Source: Bacteroidia bacterium (GTDB lineage: Bacteria > Bacteroidota > Bacteroidia > B-17B0 > Aurantibacillaceae). From it: a stretch of 64,000 nucleotides of DNA. Shown here piece by piece: positions 45,822 through 54,247 of the stretch. The position numbers were made by a program, and so were the translations under genes. Numbering within the stretch: position 1 is the first letter of the stretch; each line of letters begins with the position of its first letter. The stretch is from contig BPGX01000005.1 of the NCBI GenBank assembly GCA_026003255.1, positions 62,001-126,000 of the forward strand. Direction: 5' to 3'. A model generated the notes under the pieces. It made no database searches, was not told where the DNA came from, and saw only the letters and a list, made by a program, of their open reading frames with translations.

Positions 45822-47171
45822 ATGAAAAATCAATTAATTACATTAATCATCTTTAACACTTTACTTTCTTTCAGTCAAAAAAATGGTTGCTATTTTAAAT
45901 TTTCTGCAGCTTTCAAAAACATTGACAGTGTAAAAAGTATTACAATAAACTGTATGCATTGTAATGAATTTGGAACAGATGGATGCGATAGTTTACCTAA
46001 TGATATAGGCAAATTTTACAATTTACATTCGCTTATTATAAGTGAAAGTAAAATTAAAACTCTCCCCAATTCAATAAATCAACTAAAGCGATTAAAAAGA
46101 TTGTCTCTTAATTGTTTGTATAATTTTAATTATGAGAATGAATTATGTAAACTCCAAGAACTTGATAGTTTAGAATACTTAGAATTAAACATGTCAAATA
46201 TTAAAGAATTGCCTAATTGTATCACTCAAATCAAATCCATTAAACAAATTGATATAAGTTTTATTGAAGAACTTAATATTAAGAATGCTATTAAAGTTTT
46301 AAAGCAACTACCCAATTTAGAAACCCTCGATTTAAGTGGAATTGATAAACTAAATGTTATTCCAGAGAATATCAAAGAAATCAAAAACTTAAAAACACTA
46401 AAGATAAACCATATGGATTATTACTTCAACTATAAAAAAAGTTTAGATCGTTTATCTTCATTAAAGATTAAGTCGCTTTATTTAAAAAATAATGGACTTG
46501 ATAACAAACATAAACCATTACCTCACTCTATTGTAAAATTGAAAGAACTTGAATTCATAGATTTAAGTGATAATTTTTTTGAGAGTTTACCAATAGAATT
46601 ATTTAAACTAACAAATTTAAAGACTATTATAATTAGCCATAATAATAATACACTCCAAAACATAGGTGATAGTATAATAAATCTCAAAAATCTTGAAAAA
46701 ATTGATTTGTCAAATAATTGGAAGCTAAATGGCAAACAGACAATTATTAGCTTATCAAAATTACCAAATCTGAAAATACTTGATTTGTCGGGCTGTAGAT
46801 TAGACACCATTCCTGATGAGATTATGAATTTTCCAGCATTAGAAAAACTAATTTTGACCAATAATCCTGAATTGAATTTCGCTGATCTTTTAAAGAAACT
46901 ATCTTTCATAAGAACATTGAAATATTTAGATTTAAGTAATAACAATCTAACAACATTGCCAAAAGAAATAGGATTATTAACTTCGTTGGAATACTTAGTC
47001 ATAGGTTTAAACAATACTATCACTTTTCCAGGTGAATTTTTTAATTTAAAGAACTTAAAAGTAATTAACTTGTATGGCTACTTTAAGAATGCTTATGAGG
47101 TAGCACATCAAACCATTAAAGAAAAACTACCTGGTTGTAAAATTATTAAGGACTGGATATTCAGGAATTAA
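45822..47171 (+). CDS. Leucine-rich repeat protein, secreted
   Basis: 449 residues. N-terminal signal peptide (LITLIIFNTLLSFS), a short Cys-containing section (NCMHCNEFGTDGCDSLP), then about fifteen LRR units of 22-24 residues with the LxxLxLxxNxLxxLP pattern (LKTLPNSINQLKRLKRLSL, LEYLELNMSNIKELPN, LEFIDLSDNFFESLP, LKYLDLSNNNLTTLPKEIG). The units lie at ~45-430. No enzymatic or C-terminal T9SS domain is seen, so the protein may be periplasmic or anchored in some other way. LRR proteins are protein-binding scaffolds; the partner is unknown. It is transcribed in the same direction as the T9SS type B gene with 134 bases between. Confidence 0.82.
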   Translation: MKNQLITLIIFNTLLSFSQKNGCYFKFSAAFKNIDSVKSITINCMHCNEFGTDGCDSLPNDIGKFYNLHSLIISESKIKTLPNSINQLKRLKRLSLNCLYNFNYENELCKLQELDSLEYLELNMSNIKELPNCITQIKSIKQIDISFIEELNIKNAIKVLKQLPNLETLDLSGIDKLNVIPENIKEIKNLKTLKINHMDYYFNYKKSLDRLSSLKIKSLYLKNNGLDNKHKPLPHSIVKLKELEFIDLSDNFFESLPIELFKLTNLKTIIISHNNNTLQNIGDSIINLKNLEKIDLSNNWKLNGKQTIISLSKLPNLKILDLSGCRLDTIPDEIMNFPALEKLILTNNPELNFADLLKKLSFIRTLKYLDLSNNNLTTLPKEIGLLTSLEYLVIGLNNTITFPGEFFNLKNLKVINLYGYFKNAYEVAHQTIKEKLPGCKIIKDWIFRN

Positions 47172-47181
47172 AATAAAAATT

Positions 47182-48243
47182 CTACTTATTTGTTTTCTCT
47201 TTCACCTTTCTTGCCAATACAGCATACACCGCAAAGTGGTCACTATAACCACCCTGATAATTTCCACCTACAATGGTTCTAAATGGATAACCTTTAAAGT
47301 TTCCAAAATCGTTTCTGACAAATGGCTTATTAAATATTTTTGCTTTGAAATATTGCAAAGATGAATAATCGGTTGGAAGTAAGGGCTTATTCATTAAAAT
47401 CTGGTCAAATAAGTTCCATTGATCTTGATATGCAAGCGTTCCAAATCCTTTTTTATGAAGTTCTTCCATAGGATTGAAAAATTCATCTTCTCGGGTGCGT
47501 TTCAAATCACCATAAGTACGAATGTACTTTTTGATACTTTCATTGGTTGGGTCATCGTTGTAATCGCCCATTATCATAATTTTGACATTGGGGTCTGTTT
47601 TTATAATACTATCGGCAATGTGCCTGGCAACTTTAGCAGCAGCAATTCTATTGGGTCTGCTGGCTTCTTCTCCACCTCTTCTGGAAGGCCAGTGATTTAC
47701 AAGAAATGCAAAGGGCTCACCCAAAAGCTTGCCATATACAACCAAAATATCTCTTGTTTTATGTTCTGGGTCTGTAACAATTGTAATAGGGTAAGAAAGA
47801 TATTTTTCTAGCTTAAAATACTTAGGATTATACATCAATGCTGGGTCTACTCCTCGGGCGTCAGGTCCTTCAATAAGTATGGCTTGATAATTTCTATTGG
47901 CTATTTTTTCTTGTTTTGCCAAATCCTTTAATACATTAATGTTTTCCACTTCGCACATTCCAATAACAGCGGGACCATCAGGAGTATATTCTTCACCTAA
48001 TTGTTTAATTACTTCCGCCAGATGGTCTAATTTTCTTAAGTATCTTGAAGTATTCCATAGGTTTGTGCCATTTGGTAAAAATTCTTCATCAATTTTTTTG
48101 GGGTCATCTATAGTATCATATAAATTTTCGAGATTCCAGAATGCCACTACAACTAAATGATAATTAGTCCCTTTTTCTAATTTCTGAGAATAACTGAAGT
48201 TAGAAAATAAAAGAACAGCAAATAAAAATTTAATTTTTGACAT
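47182..48243 (-). CDS. Secreted endonuclease/exonuclease/phosphatase family protein
   Basis: A 353-residue protein with an N-terminal signal peptide (IKFLFAVLLFSNFSYS). The exo-endo-phosphatase fold shows VAFWNLENLYDTIDD, GMCEVEN (catalytic Glu), LVNHWPSRRGGEEASRPNR (catalytic His), MGDYNDDP (Asp/Asn), and GGYSDHFAVYAVL (final Asp-His pair). This is a complete metal-dependent active site. Its start is 3 bases from the stop of the TonB-dependent receptor gene, so the two form an operon, a combination I recall from Bacteroidota in phosphate or nucleic acid scavenging. Periplasmic or surface nuclease or phosphodiesterase is the best guess. Confidence 0.9.
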   Translation of the reverse strand: MSKIKFLFAVLLFSNFSYSQKLEKGTNYHLVVVAFWNLENLYDTIDDPKKIDEEFLPNGTNLWNTSRYLRKLDHLAEVIKQLGEEYTPDGPAVIGMCEVENINVLKDLAKQEKIANRNYQAILIEGPDARGVDPALMYNPKYFKLEKYLSYPITIVTDPEHKTRDILVVYGKLLGEPFAFLVNHWPSRRGGEEASRPNRIAAAKVARHIADSIIKTDPNVKIMIMGDYNDDPTNESIKKYIRTYGDLKRTREDEFFNPMEELHKKGFGTLAYQDQWNLFDQILMNKPLLPTDYSSLQYFKAKIFNKPFVRNDFGNFKGYPFRTIVGGNYQGGYSDHFAVYAVLARKVKEKTNK

Positions 48244-48246
48244 AAA

Positions 48247-50772
48247 TTAAAAATTGAAATTCACGATAACCATATACGTTAATCCCATTGCATAATTGTA
48301 TTTATTGGGGAATTTCAAGGGATCGTTCGCGTCATATCGAAGTTGTTCAATGCCATTAGCAATAATTGTTTTATTATTTAAGAGATTAGAAATAGAACCG
48401 TTGATACCGAGGGTATATTTTCTTTTAATTCTAAATGACTTACCAATATTAGCATCAATGGTATATTTAGCTGGCAATTTTTCCTGACCTAAAAGCTGTT
48501 GCCATTGTGGGTCAGATGGGATATATTTACTAATAGCAGCTTCTGTTCTTCTATCCGGGTTGGTCTCTATATACATATTTGCAAAATAGTTAAAATAAAT
48601 ACCTGCATACCAAAATTTTTTGCTATTATATCTTAATCCCAAACCTCCAATAGTTTGTGGTGTCCCTCCAATTCTGTAATTTTTCAAATAAACAGTTCTG
48701 TTAGAAAATAATTGTTCTCCTGAATTGTTGCGCCAAGCTTGTGCAACAGGTCTATTAGTATAAATATATTCTCCCATACCAAAAACTGCAGTAGCTGTAA
48801 AACCTCTTAAAAATTTGGCTTCCAATCCAAGTTCTATACCTTGATGCTGTGTATTTACACCAGTCATGATATAATTAACTATTGTATTAAACTCATCATG
48901 GAAATATGTTCTCAAATAAGTAGAATTTTTGAATTGATAAAAGTAATAAGTGGCACGTGCTTTTAAGGAGCCAAGGTTGGCATAATAATTTATATCAGTT
49001 GCGAGTGCTTCTTCATTTTGGATAGGGTTGATGTAGTCGTTACGAGTTTGTGGGGAAATGAAAATGTTTTGAAAATCGGTTGGTTTTGTGTTATACATTG
49101 CATTAATAGAGACATAATTTTTTCCATTAATTTTATAGGTTGCACCTGTCTTAAAACCATAATTAAAAAAAGATTTTGTTGGAGAATTACCTTTGGAATT
49201 ATCAGGGAATTTCCCGTTTTTCATTAAACCTTCTCGTAAAATAGAAGAATAACTTAATGACAAACCTGCGTACACATCTATTTTATCTAAATTATATTCC
49301 ACTTGTCCCCATCCTTCATAACGTTGCATTTTTAAATTATAGTTGTAACCCAACACATCTCCTTTACGAATTAACTTATTAGGATGTTCAATATCGTTTT
49401 GATAATAAAGTTCATCAGTAGTCAAACCTCTGGCAAAGATATCATAATCTAACCAGAAATCACCACCTAATAAATCATCCACAGTTTTATAGTGGTGAAT
49501 GATGGTATAATTTCCATTGATGCCTCCACTTACAAAGAACTTATCAATTCTTGAATTAATAAAAGAAGAGAAATTAATTACTTTACTATCAGAATGCTGT
49601 GCCTGAATAATATATTTAGAACGTTTTCCTTCATAATTATTTCCAACGATTCCATCAACATTATATACAGTAAATAAGTTTCCATAATTGGCTTGATAAA
49701 AGTCATCCCATCGTAACTGTTGCGTATTTACATCGGTTTTCCATAATTGTGTAAGGATTTGTGCATAAGTTGGATTAGAAAATTGATAATAACTTGGTAG
49801 ATATTTATAATAAGTAGGATTGGGATTGGCAGCATCGTACCAGGTAACACCGGTTGATTTATTTTTTCCATAAGAAAAAGAAGCAGATGTAATAAGTTTT
49901 GTTTTTTCAGACATAGTAAAAATATGACTCAAAATACCCGTTGGATAAGCATTATTGGTAATGTAACCATTACGTTTTTTCCCTTGTTGATAGCCCCAGT
50001 AAGGATTGTAAAAATTTGTTCCTACAAGGTCGTAAACTTCCTGTGTTGCCATTCCTTTTCTGGCTCTTTCAATGTCGGCATAAAAAGCTGTCAGCGAAAT
50101 AGAATGCCGATCGTTGATTCGTTTTTCAATACCTAAATAATAACTTTGAGAATTAAAATACGTACCAATGTAATAACTTGTATCAGACAAACGTGCAGAT
50201 GCAGAAACTGTAATTGCCCAGCCGTTCTCCATCATACCAGTAGAATGCGTCAACATTATTCTATGCTGAAAGATACGATTAGAGTTGGCATAAGAAAAAC
50301 GAGTGCCTTTTTTGAATAAAGAAGCACGACTGTCAATATAAGTATATCCGGCAGAAGGGCTGAATGCATAACGTGATGGCGTAACTCCAATGCGTATTTC
50401 AGGGAAACGCATAACATCGTTCAACCCTCCCCAGTTGCTCCAACTGGCATAACCCAATTCAGGATTTGCCATATTGATACCATTGATCATCACTAAACTC
50501 TGGTCTGATGGTAATCCTCTTAATCTAAAATTTACAGATGCTAAATGAAAAGAACCATAACTTAAATAAATATCTCTTGAGGCTTGTAATAATGAAGCTA
50601 CATCCTGACTGTTGCTTTCTGCATCACTTTCATCAGATGTAACAGAGTACACAGGAATTTGAAAATCATCTTCTTTGGTTTTAGAAGTATCAGAAGGAAT
50701 TGAATCTTGTTGAGCGTAAAAAAAAGATAGTGTTAGAAGCAATGATGATGTAATAAAAATAGATTTTTTCAT
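48247..50772 (-). CDS. TonB-dependent outer membrane receptor
   Basis: 841 residues with a signal peptide (SIFITSSLLLTLSFFYAQ). Residues ~45-160 look like a plug domain (FQIPVYSVTSDE, VNFRLRGLPSDQSLVMINGI, GGLNDVMRFPEIRIGVTPS), followed by a long beta-barrel with alternating aromatic strands ending in NFNF, the usual terminal Phe of outer membrane barrels. No CarboxypepD-type N-terminal extension is seen, so it is not a SusC type. The gene pairs with the secreted nuclease, suggesting uptake of phosphate, nucleotide or DNA degradation products, but the substrate is inferred from context. Confidence 0.88.
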   Translation of the reverse strand: MKKSIFITSSLLLTLSFFYAQQDSIPSDTSKTKEDDFQIPVYSVTSDESDAESNSQDVASLLQASRDIYLSYGSFHLASVNFRLRGLPSDQSLVMINGINMANPELGYASWSNWGGLNDVMRFPEIRIGVTPSRYAFSPSAGYTYIDSRASLFKKGTRFSYANSNRIFQHRIMLTHSTGMMENGWAITVSASARLSDTSYYIGTYFNSQSYYLGIEKRINDRHSISLTAFYADIERARKGMATQEVYDLVGTNFYNPYWGYQQGKKRNGYITNNAYPTGILSHIFTMSEKTKLITSASFSYGKNKSTGVTWYDAANPNPTYYKYLPSYYQFSNPTYAQILTQLWKTDVNTQQLRWDDFYQANYGNLFTVYNVDGIVGNNYEGKRSKYIIQAQHSDSKVINFSSFINSRIDKFFVSGGINGNYTIIHHYKTVDDLLGGDFWLDYDIFARGLTTDELYYQNDIEHPNKLIRKGDVLGYNYNLKMQRYEGWGQVEYNLDKIDVYAGLSLSYSSILREGLMKNGKFPDNSKGNSPTKSFFNYGFKTGATYKINGKNYVSINAMYNTKPTDFQNIFISPQTRNDYINPIQNEEALATDINYYANLGSLKARATYYFYQFKNSTYLRTYFHDEFNTIVNYIMTGVNTQHQGIELGLEAKFLRGFTATAVFGMGEYIYTNRPVAQAWRNNSGEQLFSNRTVYLKNYRIGGTPQTIGGLGLRYNSKKFWYAGIYFNYFANMYIETNPDRRTEAAISKYIPSDPQWQQLLGQEKLPAKYTIDANIGKSFRIKRKYTLGINGSISNLLNNKTIIANGIEQLRYDANDPLKFPNKYNYAMGLTYMVIVNFNF

Positions 50773-50789
50773 AAATAAATACTTTGCTG

Positions 50790-50797
50790 CAAAAGTA
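50790..50797 (-). promoter_or_regulatory. Candidate -7 box of the TonB receptor operon
   Basis: Minus strand TACTTTTG matches TAnnTTTG 18 bases before the receptor start. No good -33 box was found. Confidence 0.45.
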
Positions 50798-50868
50798 GGA
50801 AAAAGAAATATAGGGATTAATTTGAAATTTCTATTAAGTTTCCAAAACTATAAACATAAGTAATGATA

Positions 50869-52020
50869 CTACTCTTTAATAAAACGAAGTGACTGAAACA
50901 TTTTTTGATTAACCTTAAGAAAATACATTCCTTTCTCAAGTTGAGATATATTTAAAGAAACGAAATTCTTATTACCTATGAAGTTTTGATACCACACAAC
51001 TTTTCCAGCAAGATCAGTAATGGATATACTTTTGATAGTTTCATTTAACTTTACATAAATCACATTTTTTGTGGGATTTGGGTAAACAGATATGCTTGCA
51101 TCATTAAAATTTAAGTCGGTTACATTATTTGGAAAGTCCGAAGACGAAAATTGTCTGAAAAACCGCCAGATTTCAGCAGAAGCATTAATATCCTGATTAG
51201 TAGTACCAATAATATAAAGCGAACCTGGCCACGTATGAGCTCCATTGTTTATCTTAAAAAACTCCACAATAGATTTTGGATTGGAGTTTATAAAGTATTG
51301 GAAATGCTCTGCGGTACTACCGTCTGTTGGATTGATGTCTGGCACCATAGAATAAGAAGGTGTAGGATTGCAGCCATTTTTAGTGATCCATCGTTGAACA
51401 GTGCTATCGGCGCCAAGCATTGAAGAATTCCCATAATATGGAACGGTAGGGTCAGCCGTCCCATGGATATGTAGCATCGGAACAATTTTTCCAGGATTAC
51501 AACTCGGCCAAAAATTAAACCAGGTACCGGCCACGGATGCAATGGCTTTAATTTTTCTATTACAAAAACAAGCCATGTAATGATTCATAAATCCCCCATT
51601 GCTCAATCCAGTCATAAATACGCGTCCAGCGTCTATGTTATATTGACTGATTAGAGTATCAATGAGTTGATTCAAAAAAAGTGTGTCGTTTACATAAGAA
51701 ATTGGGACAGTACCAGCATTCCAGAATGGATTTCCATAACTATCTGTCTTGCCTTGTGGATACACCATTAAAAATCCTGCTGTATCTGCAATGGGCATGA
51801 AATTGGAGTACAATTGTTGTTGCAAAGCATTGGAAGTATATCCATGTAGATTAATAATTAAAGGAACTGGTGTCGTTACTGAATAATTAGGGGGGATATA
51901 CAGGCGGTAAGTTCTGTAAATATTATTACTTAAAATGCTGTCAATTATTGTTGTCCCTGTTTGAGATAAAAGTAAATACGGTAAGATTAAAAGAAATACT
52001 CCATAACGAAATATTTTCAT
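50869..52020 (-). CDS. Secreted CE1/PHB-depolymerase-like esterase with T9SS sorting domain
   Basis: About 383 residues from the ATG at 52018-52020, giving a signal peptide. The alpha/beta-hydrolase domain (~20-300) has RTYRLYIPPNYS, PLIINLHGYTSN (oxyanion region), FMTGLSNGGFMNHYMACF with the nucleophile Ser in G-L-S-N-G, HIHGTADPTVPYY (Asp region), and NNGAHTWPGS with the catalytic His. This is the LpqC/feruloyl esterase/PHB depolymerase type. The last ~75 residues are a T9SS type A domain (SVYPNPTKNVIYV, QLEKGMYFLKV, FIKE). It is likely a secreted carbohydrate or polyester esterase; substrate not known. Confidence 0.88.
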   Translation of the reverse strand: MKIFRYGVFLLILPYLLLSQTGTTIIDSILSNNIYRTYRLYIPPNYSVTTPVPLIINLHGYTSNALQQQLYSNFMPIADTAGFLMVYPQGKTDSYGNPFWNAGTVPISYVNDTLFLNQLIDTLISQYNIDAGRVFMTGLSNGGFMNHYMACFCNRKIKAIASVAGTWFNFWPSCNPGKIVPMLHIHGTADPTVPYYGNSSMLGADSTVQRWITKNGCNPTPSYSMVPDINPTDGSTAEHFQYFINSNPKSIVEFFKINNGAHTWPGSLYIIGTTNQDINASAEIWRFFRQFSSSDFPNNVTDLNFNDASISVYPNPTKNVIYVKLNETIKSISITDLAGKVVWYQNFIGNKNFVSLNISQLEKGMYFLKVNQKMFQSLRFIKE

Positions 52021-52087
52021 AGAAAAAAAATTACCCTGCAAAATTCCAACTTTTTATTTACAAGAAAAAATCAAAAAAGGATTTAAA

Positions 52088-52351
52088 TCATCTTTTATGG
52101 TGATGCTTTCTGTGATGATGATGGTGGTGGTGATGTTGTGAGGGTGATTGTGTATGAGGATGGTTTTCTTCTCTTTTTTTCTCCATTCGCTCTTTGATGG
52201 TCATTACAATTAAGCCAATTACGACAAAACTGATAATTCCAGTAAGAATGTAGATACCCTCTTGACTAAATTCCATTTTAGATAATTCTTCCATTAAGTT
52301 ATCCCATGCTGATAAAATTAAACCTTTGATTAAAAAAAATAATGTTTTCAT
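52088..52351 (-). CDS. Small single-helix membrane protein with natural poly-His tail
   Basis: 87 residues. One transmembrane helix at ~33-52 (IYILTGIISFVVIGLIVMTI), a basic segment (KERMEKKREE), then HPHTQSPSQ, a run of eight His (73-80), and RKHHHKR. The His-rich tail looks able to bind metals such as Ni, Zn or Cu, but no metal transport gene is near. It lies in the gap between the esterase and rimP genes and has no recognised family. Probably a real gene, since the N-terminus is Met plus a hydrophobic segment and the frame uses normal codons for the region, but expression is not shown. Confidence 0.6.
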   Translation of the reverse strand: MKTLFFLIKGLILSAWDNLMEELSKMEFSQEGIYILTGIISFVVIGLIVMTIKERMEKKREENHPHTQSPSQHHHHHHHHRKHHHKR

Positions 52352-52443
52352 AGAATTAATTTTAGATATTTTCTTACAAATATACGATAAAATTTACAAA
52401 AAGTTAGATAAAATTTTAATTTTTTTATCTGAAATTTATTCCT

Positions 52444-52451
52444 TAAATTTG
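52444..52451 (+). promoter_or_regulatory. Candidate -7 box of the rimP-nusA operon
   Basis: TAAATTTG matches TAnnTTTG and is followed by GTGCCGC, typical of Bacteroidota start sites. It lies 54 bases upstream of the rimP start at 52505, leaving a ~47-base leader that contains the hairpin at 52467-52487. Confidence 0.5.
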
Positions 52452-52466
52452 TGCCGCAATTTTAAG

Positions 52467-52500
52467 TACCCTACAAAGTGTAGGGTATTTTAATTTTTAT
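52467..52500 (+). terminator. Hairpin with T-run in the rimP leader (attenuator candidate)
   Basis: TACCCTACA (52467-52475), loop AAG, TGTAGGGTA (52479-52487): a 9-bp perfect stem followed by TTTTAATTTTTAT. It is a terminator-like structure placed in the 5' leader between the -7 box and rimP, which suggests attenuation or RNA-level control, possibly by NusA itself. Confidence 0.65.
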
Positions 52501-52504
52501 TGGC

Positions 52505-52963
52505 ATGATATCCGGAGCCACACTTCAAGAAATATTAAATCCATTCTTAGAAAGTAAAAAATTATTTATTATTGACATTCACATTTCGCCTTACAATGAA
52601 ATAGAGATTATTATTGATGGCGAAGATTACGTGAGCATTGAAAAATGTACAGAAGTATCCAGATATGTAGAAAGTCAATTAAACAGAGATATTGAAGATT
52701 ATGCTTTAATAGTGGGAAGTCCTGACGCAACTCAACCTTTAAAAATACCAAGACAATATCCTAAACATGTAGGGAAAGAATTGGTGGTATTAACAAATGA
52801 AAATAAAGAAATAAAAGGAAAACTTATTGCTGCTGATAGTGAAAAAATTGTACTATTAGTTCAAAGAAAAAATAAAGAAAACAATAAAAAGAAATTAATA
52901 GAAGAAGAAATTGAAATACCATTTTCTACTATTAAAAAAGGAAAAGTAAAATTACCATTTTAA
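52505..52963 (+). CDS. rimP: Ribosome maturation factor RimP
   Basis: A 152-residue protein needed for 30S subunit maturation. The N-terminal alpha/beta domain (IEIIIDGEDYVSIEKCTEVSR, QLNRDIEDYALIVGSPDATQPLK) and the C-terminal SH3-like domain (LVVLTNENKEIKGKLIAADSEKIVLLV) are both present, and the latter joins a Lys-rich stretch (RKNKENNKKKL). Length is normal. The gene starts 17 bases after a hairpin with a T-run and is followed by nusA after 24 bases. Confidence 0.92.
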   Translation: MISGATLQEILNPFLESKKLFIIDIHISPYNEIEIIIDGEDYVSIEKCTEVSRYVESQLNRDIEDYALIVGSPDATQPLKIPRQYPKHVGKELVVLTNENKEIKGKLIAADSEKIVLLVQRKNKENNKKKLIEEEIEIPFSTIKKGKVKLPF

Positions 52964-52987
52964 TACATTAACTTAAAAACAAACTTT

Positions 52988-54247
52988 ATGGCAAATTTGA
53001 CAAAAAACTTAATTGAATCTTTTGAAGAATTTAAAGAAGTAAAAGGCATTGATAAGACATCACTAATGAGTATATTAGTGGATGTTATTAAACATGCTAT
53101 TGCCAAGAAATATGGAAAGGCGAATAATTTTGATGTGATTATTAACCCTGACAAAGGAGATATTGAAATCTGGAAAAACAGAACCATTGTAGATGATGAA
53201 TTTGCCGAAGATTCCTTTGACTTTGATCCTAACAAACACATCAGTTTGTCAGAAGCAAGAAAAATTGATGAAACATTTGAAATTGGCGAACAAGTTTCTG
53301 AACAAGTAAATTTAGAAAGTTTTGGTCGACGCACTATTATGGCAATGCGTCAACATTTGATTCAAAAAATCAATGAACTTGAAAAATCAGAAGTTTACAA
53401 CAAATACAAAGATAAAGTAGGTGAAATTGTATCTGCTGAAGTTTATCAAATCTGGAAGAATGAAATCATGTTTATTGACGAAGAAGGAAATGAATTAATA
53501 ATGCCCAGAAAAGAACAAATTCCTACGGACTTTTTCAAAAAAGGCGACATTGTAAGATCTGTGATTACCAAAGTAGAAATGCGTGGTGCTACTCCAATTA
53601 TTCAATTATCCCGCACTTCCCCAGTATTTTTGGAGAGATTATTTGAACAAGAAGTGCCAGAAATATATGATGGTATAATTGTAATTAAGAAAATAGTAAG
53701 AGAACCGGGTGAAAGAGCGAAAGTAGCAGTAGAAAGTTTAGATGAAAGAATTGACCCAGTTGGCGCATGCGTAGGAATGAAAGGTTCGAGAATACATGGC
53801 ATTGTAAAAGAACTTCGTAATGAAAATATTGACGTCATAAATTTTTCTACTAATCCCCAATTGTATGTTCAAAGAGCATTATCTCCTGCAAAAGTTTCTC
53901 AAGTAATTATTGATGAAAAAAATAAAAAAGCAGAAGTATATTTAAAACCTGATCAAATTTCACTTGCAATTGGAAAGAATGGTATCAATATTAAATTAGC
54001 CAGCAAACTTACTGGATACGATATTGATGTATACAAAGAAGAAACAGAAGAAATTGATGATGTAGAACTGATAGAGTTTGCGGACGAGATAGATATGAGT
54101 ATTATTGAGCAATTGAGAAGTGTTGGATTAGATACAGCGCGTCAGGTATTAGAAAAAACGGACGATTTCCTTGAAAATGTTGCTCGATTAGATAGAGAAA
54201 CCATTCAAAGAGTACGAACTATTCTTCAGGCAGAGTTTGAAGAGTAA
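52988..54247 (+). CDS. nusA: Transcription termination/antitermination factor NusA
   Basis: A 419-residue protein. N-terminal RNA-polymerase-binding domain (~1-130, LIESFEEFKEVKGIDKTSLMSILVDVIKHAIAKKYGKA), S1 domain (~135-205, VGEIVSAEVYQIWKNEIMFID), and two KH domains (~210-350) including CVGMKGSRIHGIVKELRNENIDVI and SLAIGKNGINIKLASKLTGYDIDVY. A C-terminal acidic and helical repeat segment follows. Length is normal for Bacteroidota, which lack the extra E. coli AR repeats. The 3' end overlaps the convergent pseudouridine synthase gene by 22 bases. infB, usually next, is absent here. Confidence 0.96.
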   Translation: MANLTKNLIESFEEFKEVKGIDKTSLMSILVDVIKHAIAKKYGKANNFDVIINPDKGDIEIWKNRTIVDDEFAEDSFDFDPNKHISLSEARKIDETFEIGEQVSEQVNLESFGRRTIMAMRQHLIQKINELEKSEVYNKYKDKVGEIVSAEVYQIWKNEIMFIDEEGNELIMPRKEQIPTDFFKKGDIVRSVITKVEMRGATPIIQLSRTSPVFLERLFEQEVPEIYDGIIVIKKIVREPGERAKVAVESLDERIDPVGACVGMKGSRIHGIVKELRNENIDVINFSTNPQLYVQRALSPAKVSQVIIDEKNKKAEVYLKPDQISLAIGKNGINIKLASKLTGYDIDVYKEETEEIDDVELIEFADEIDMSIIEQLRSVGLDTARQVLEKTDDFLENVARLDRETIQRVRTILQAEFEE

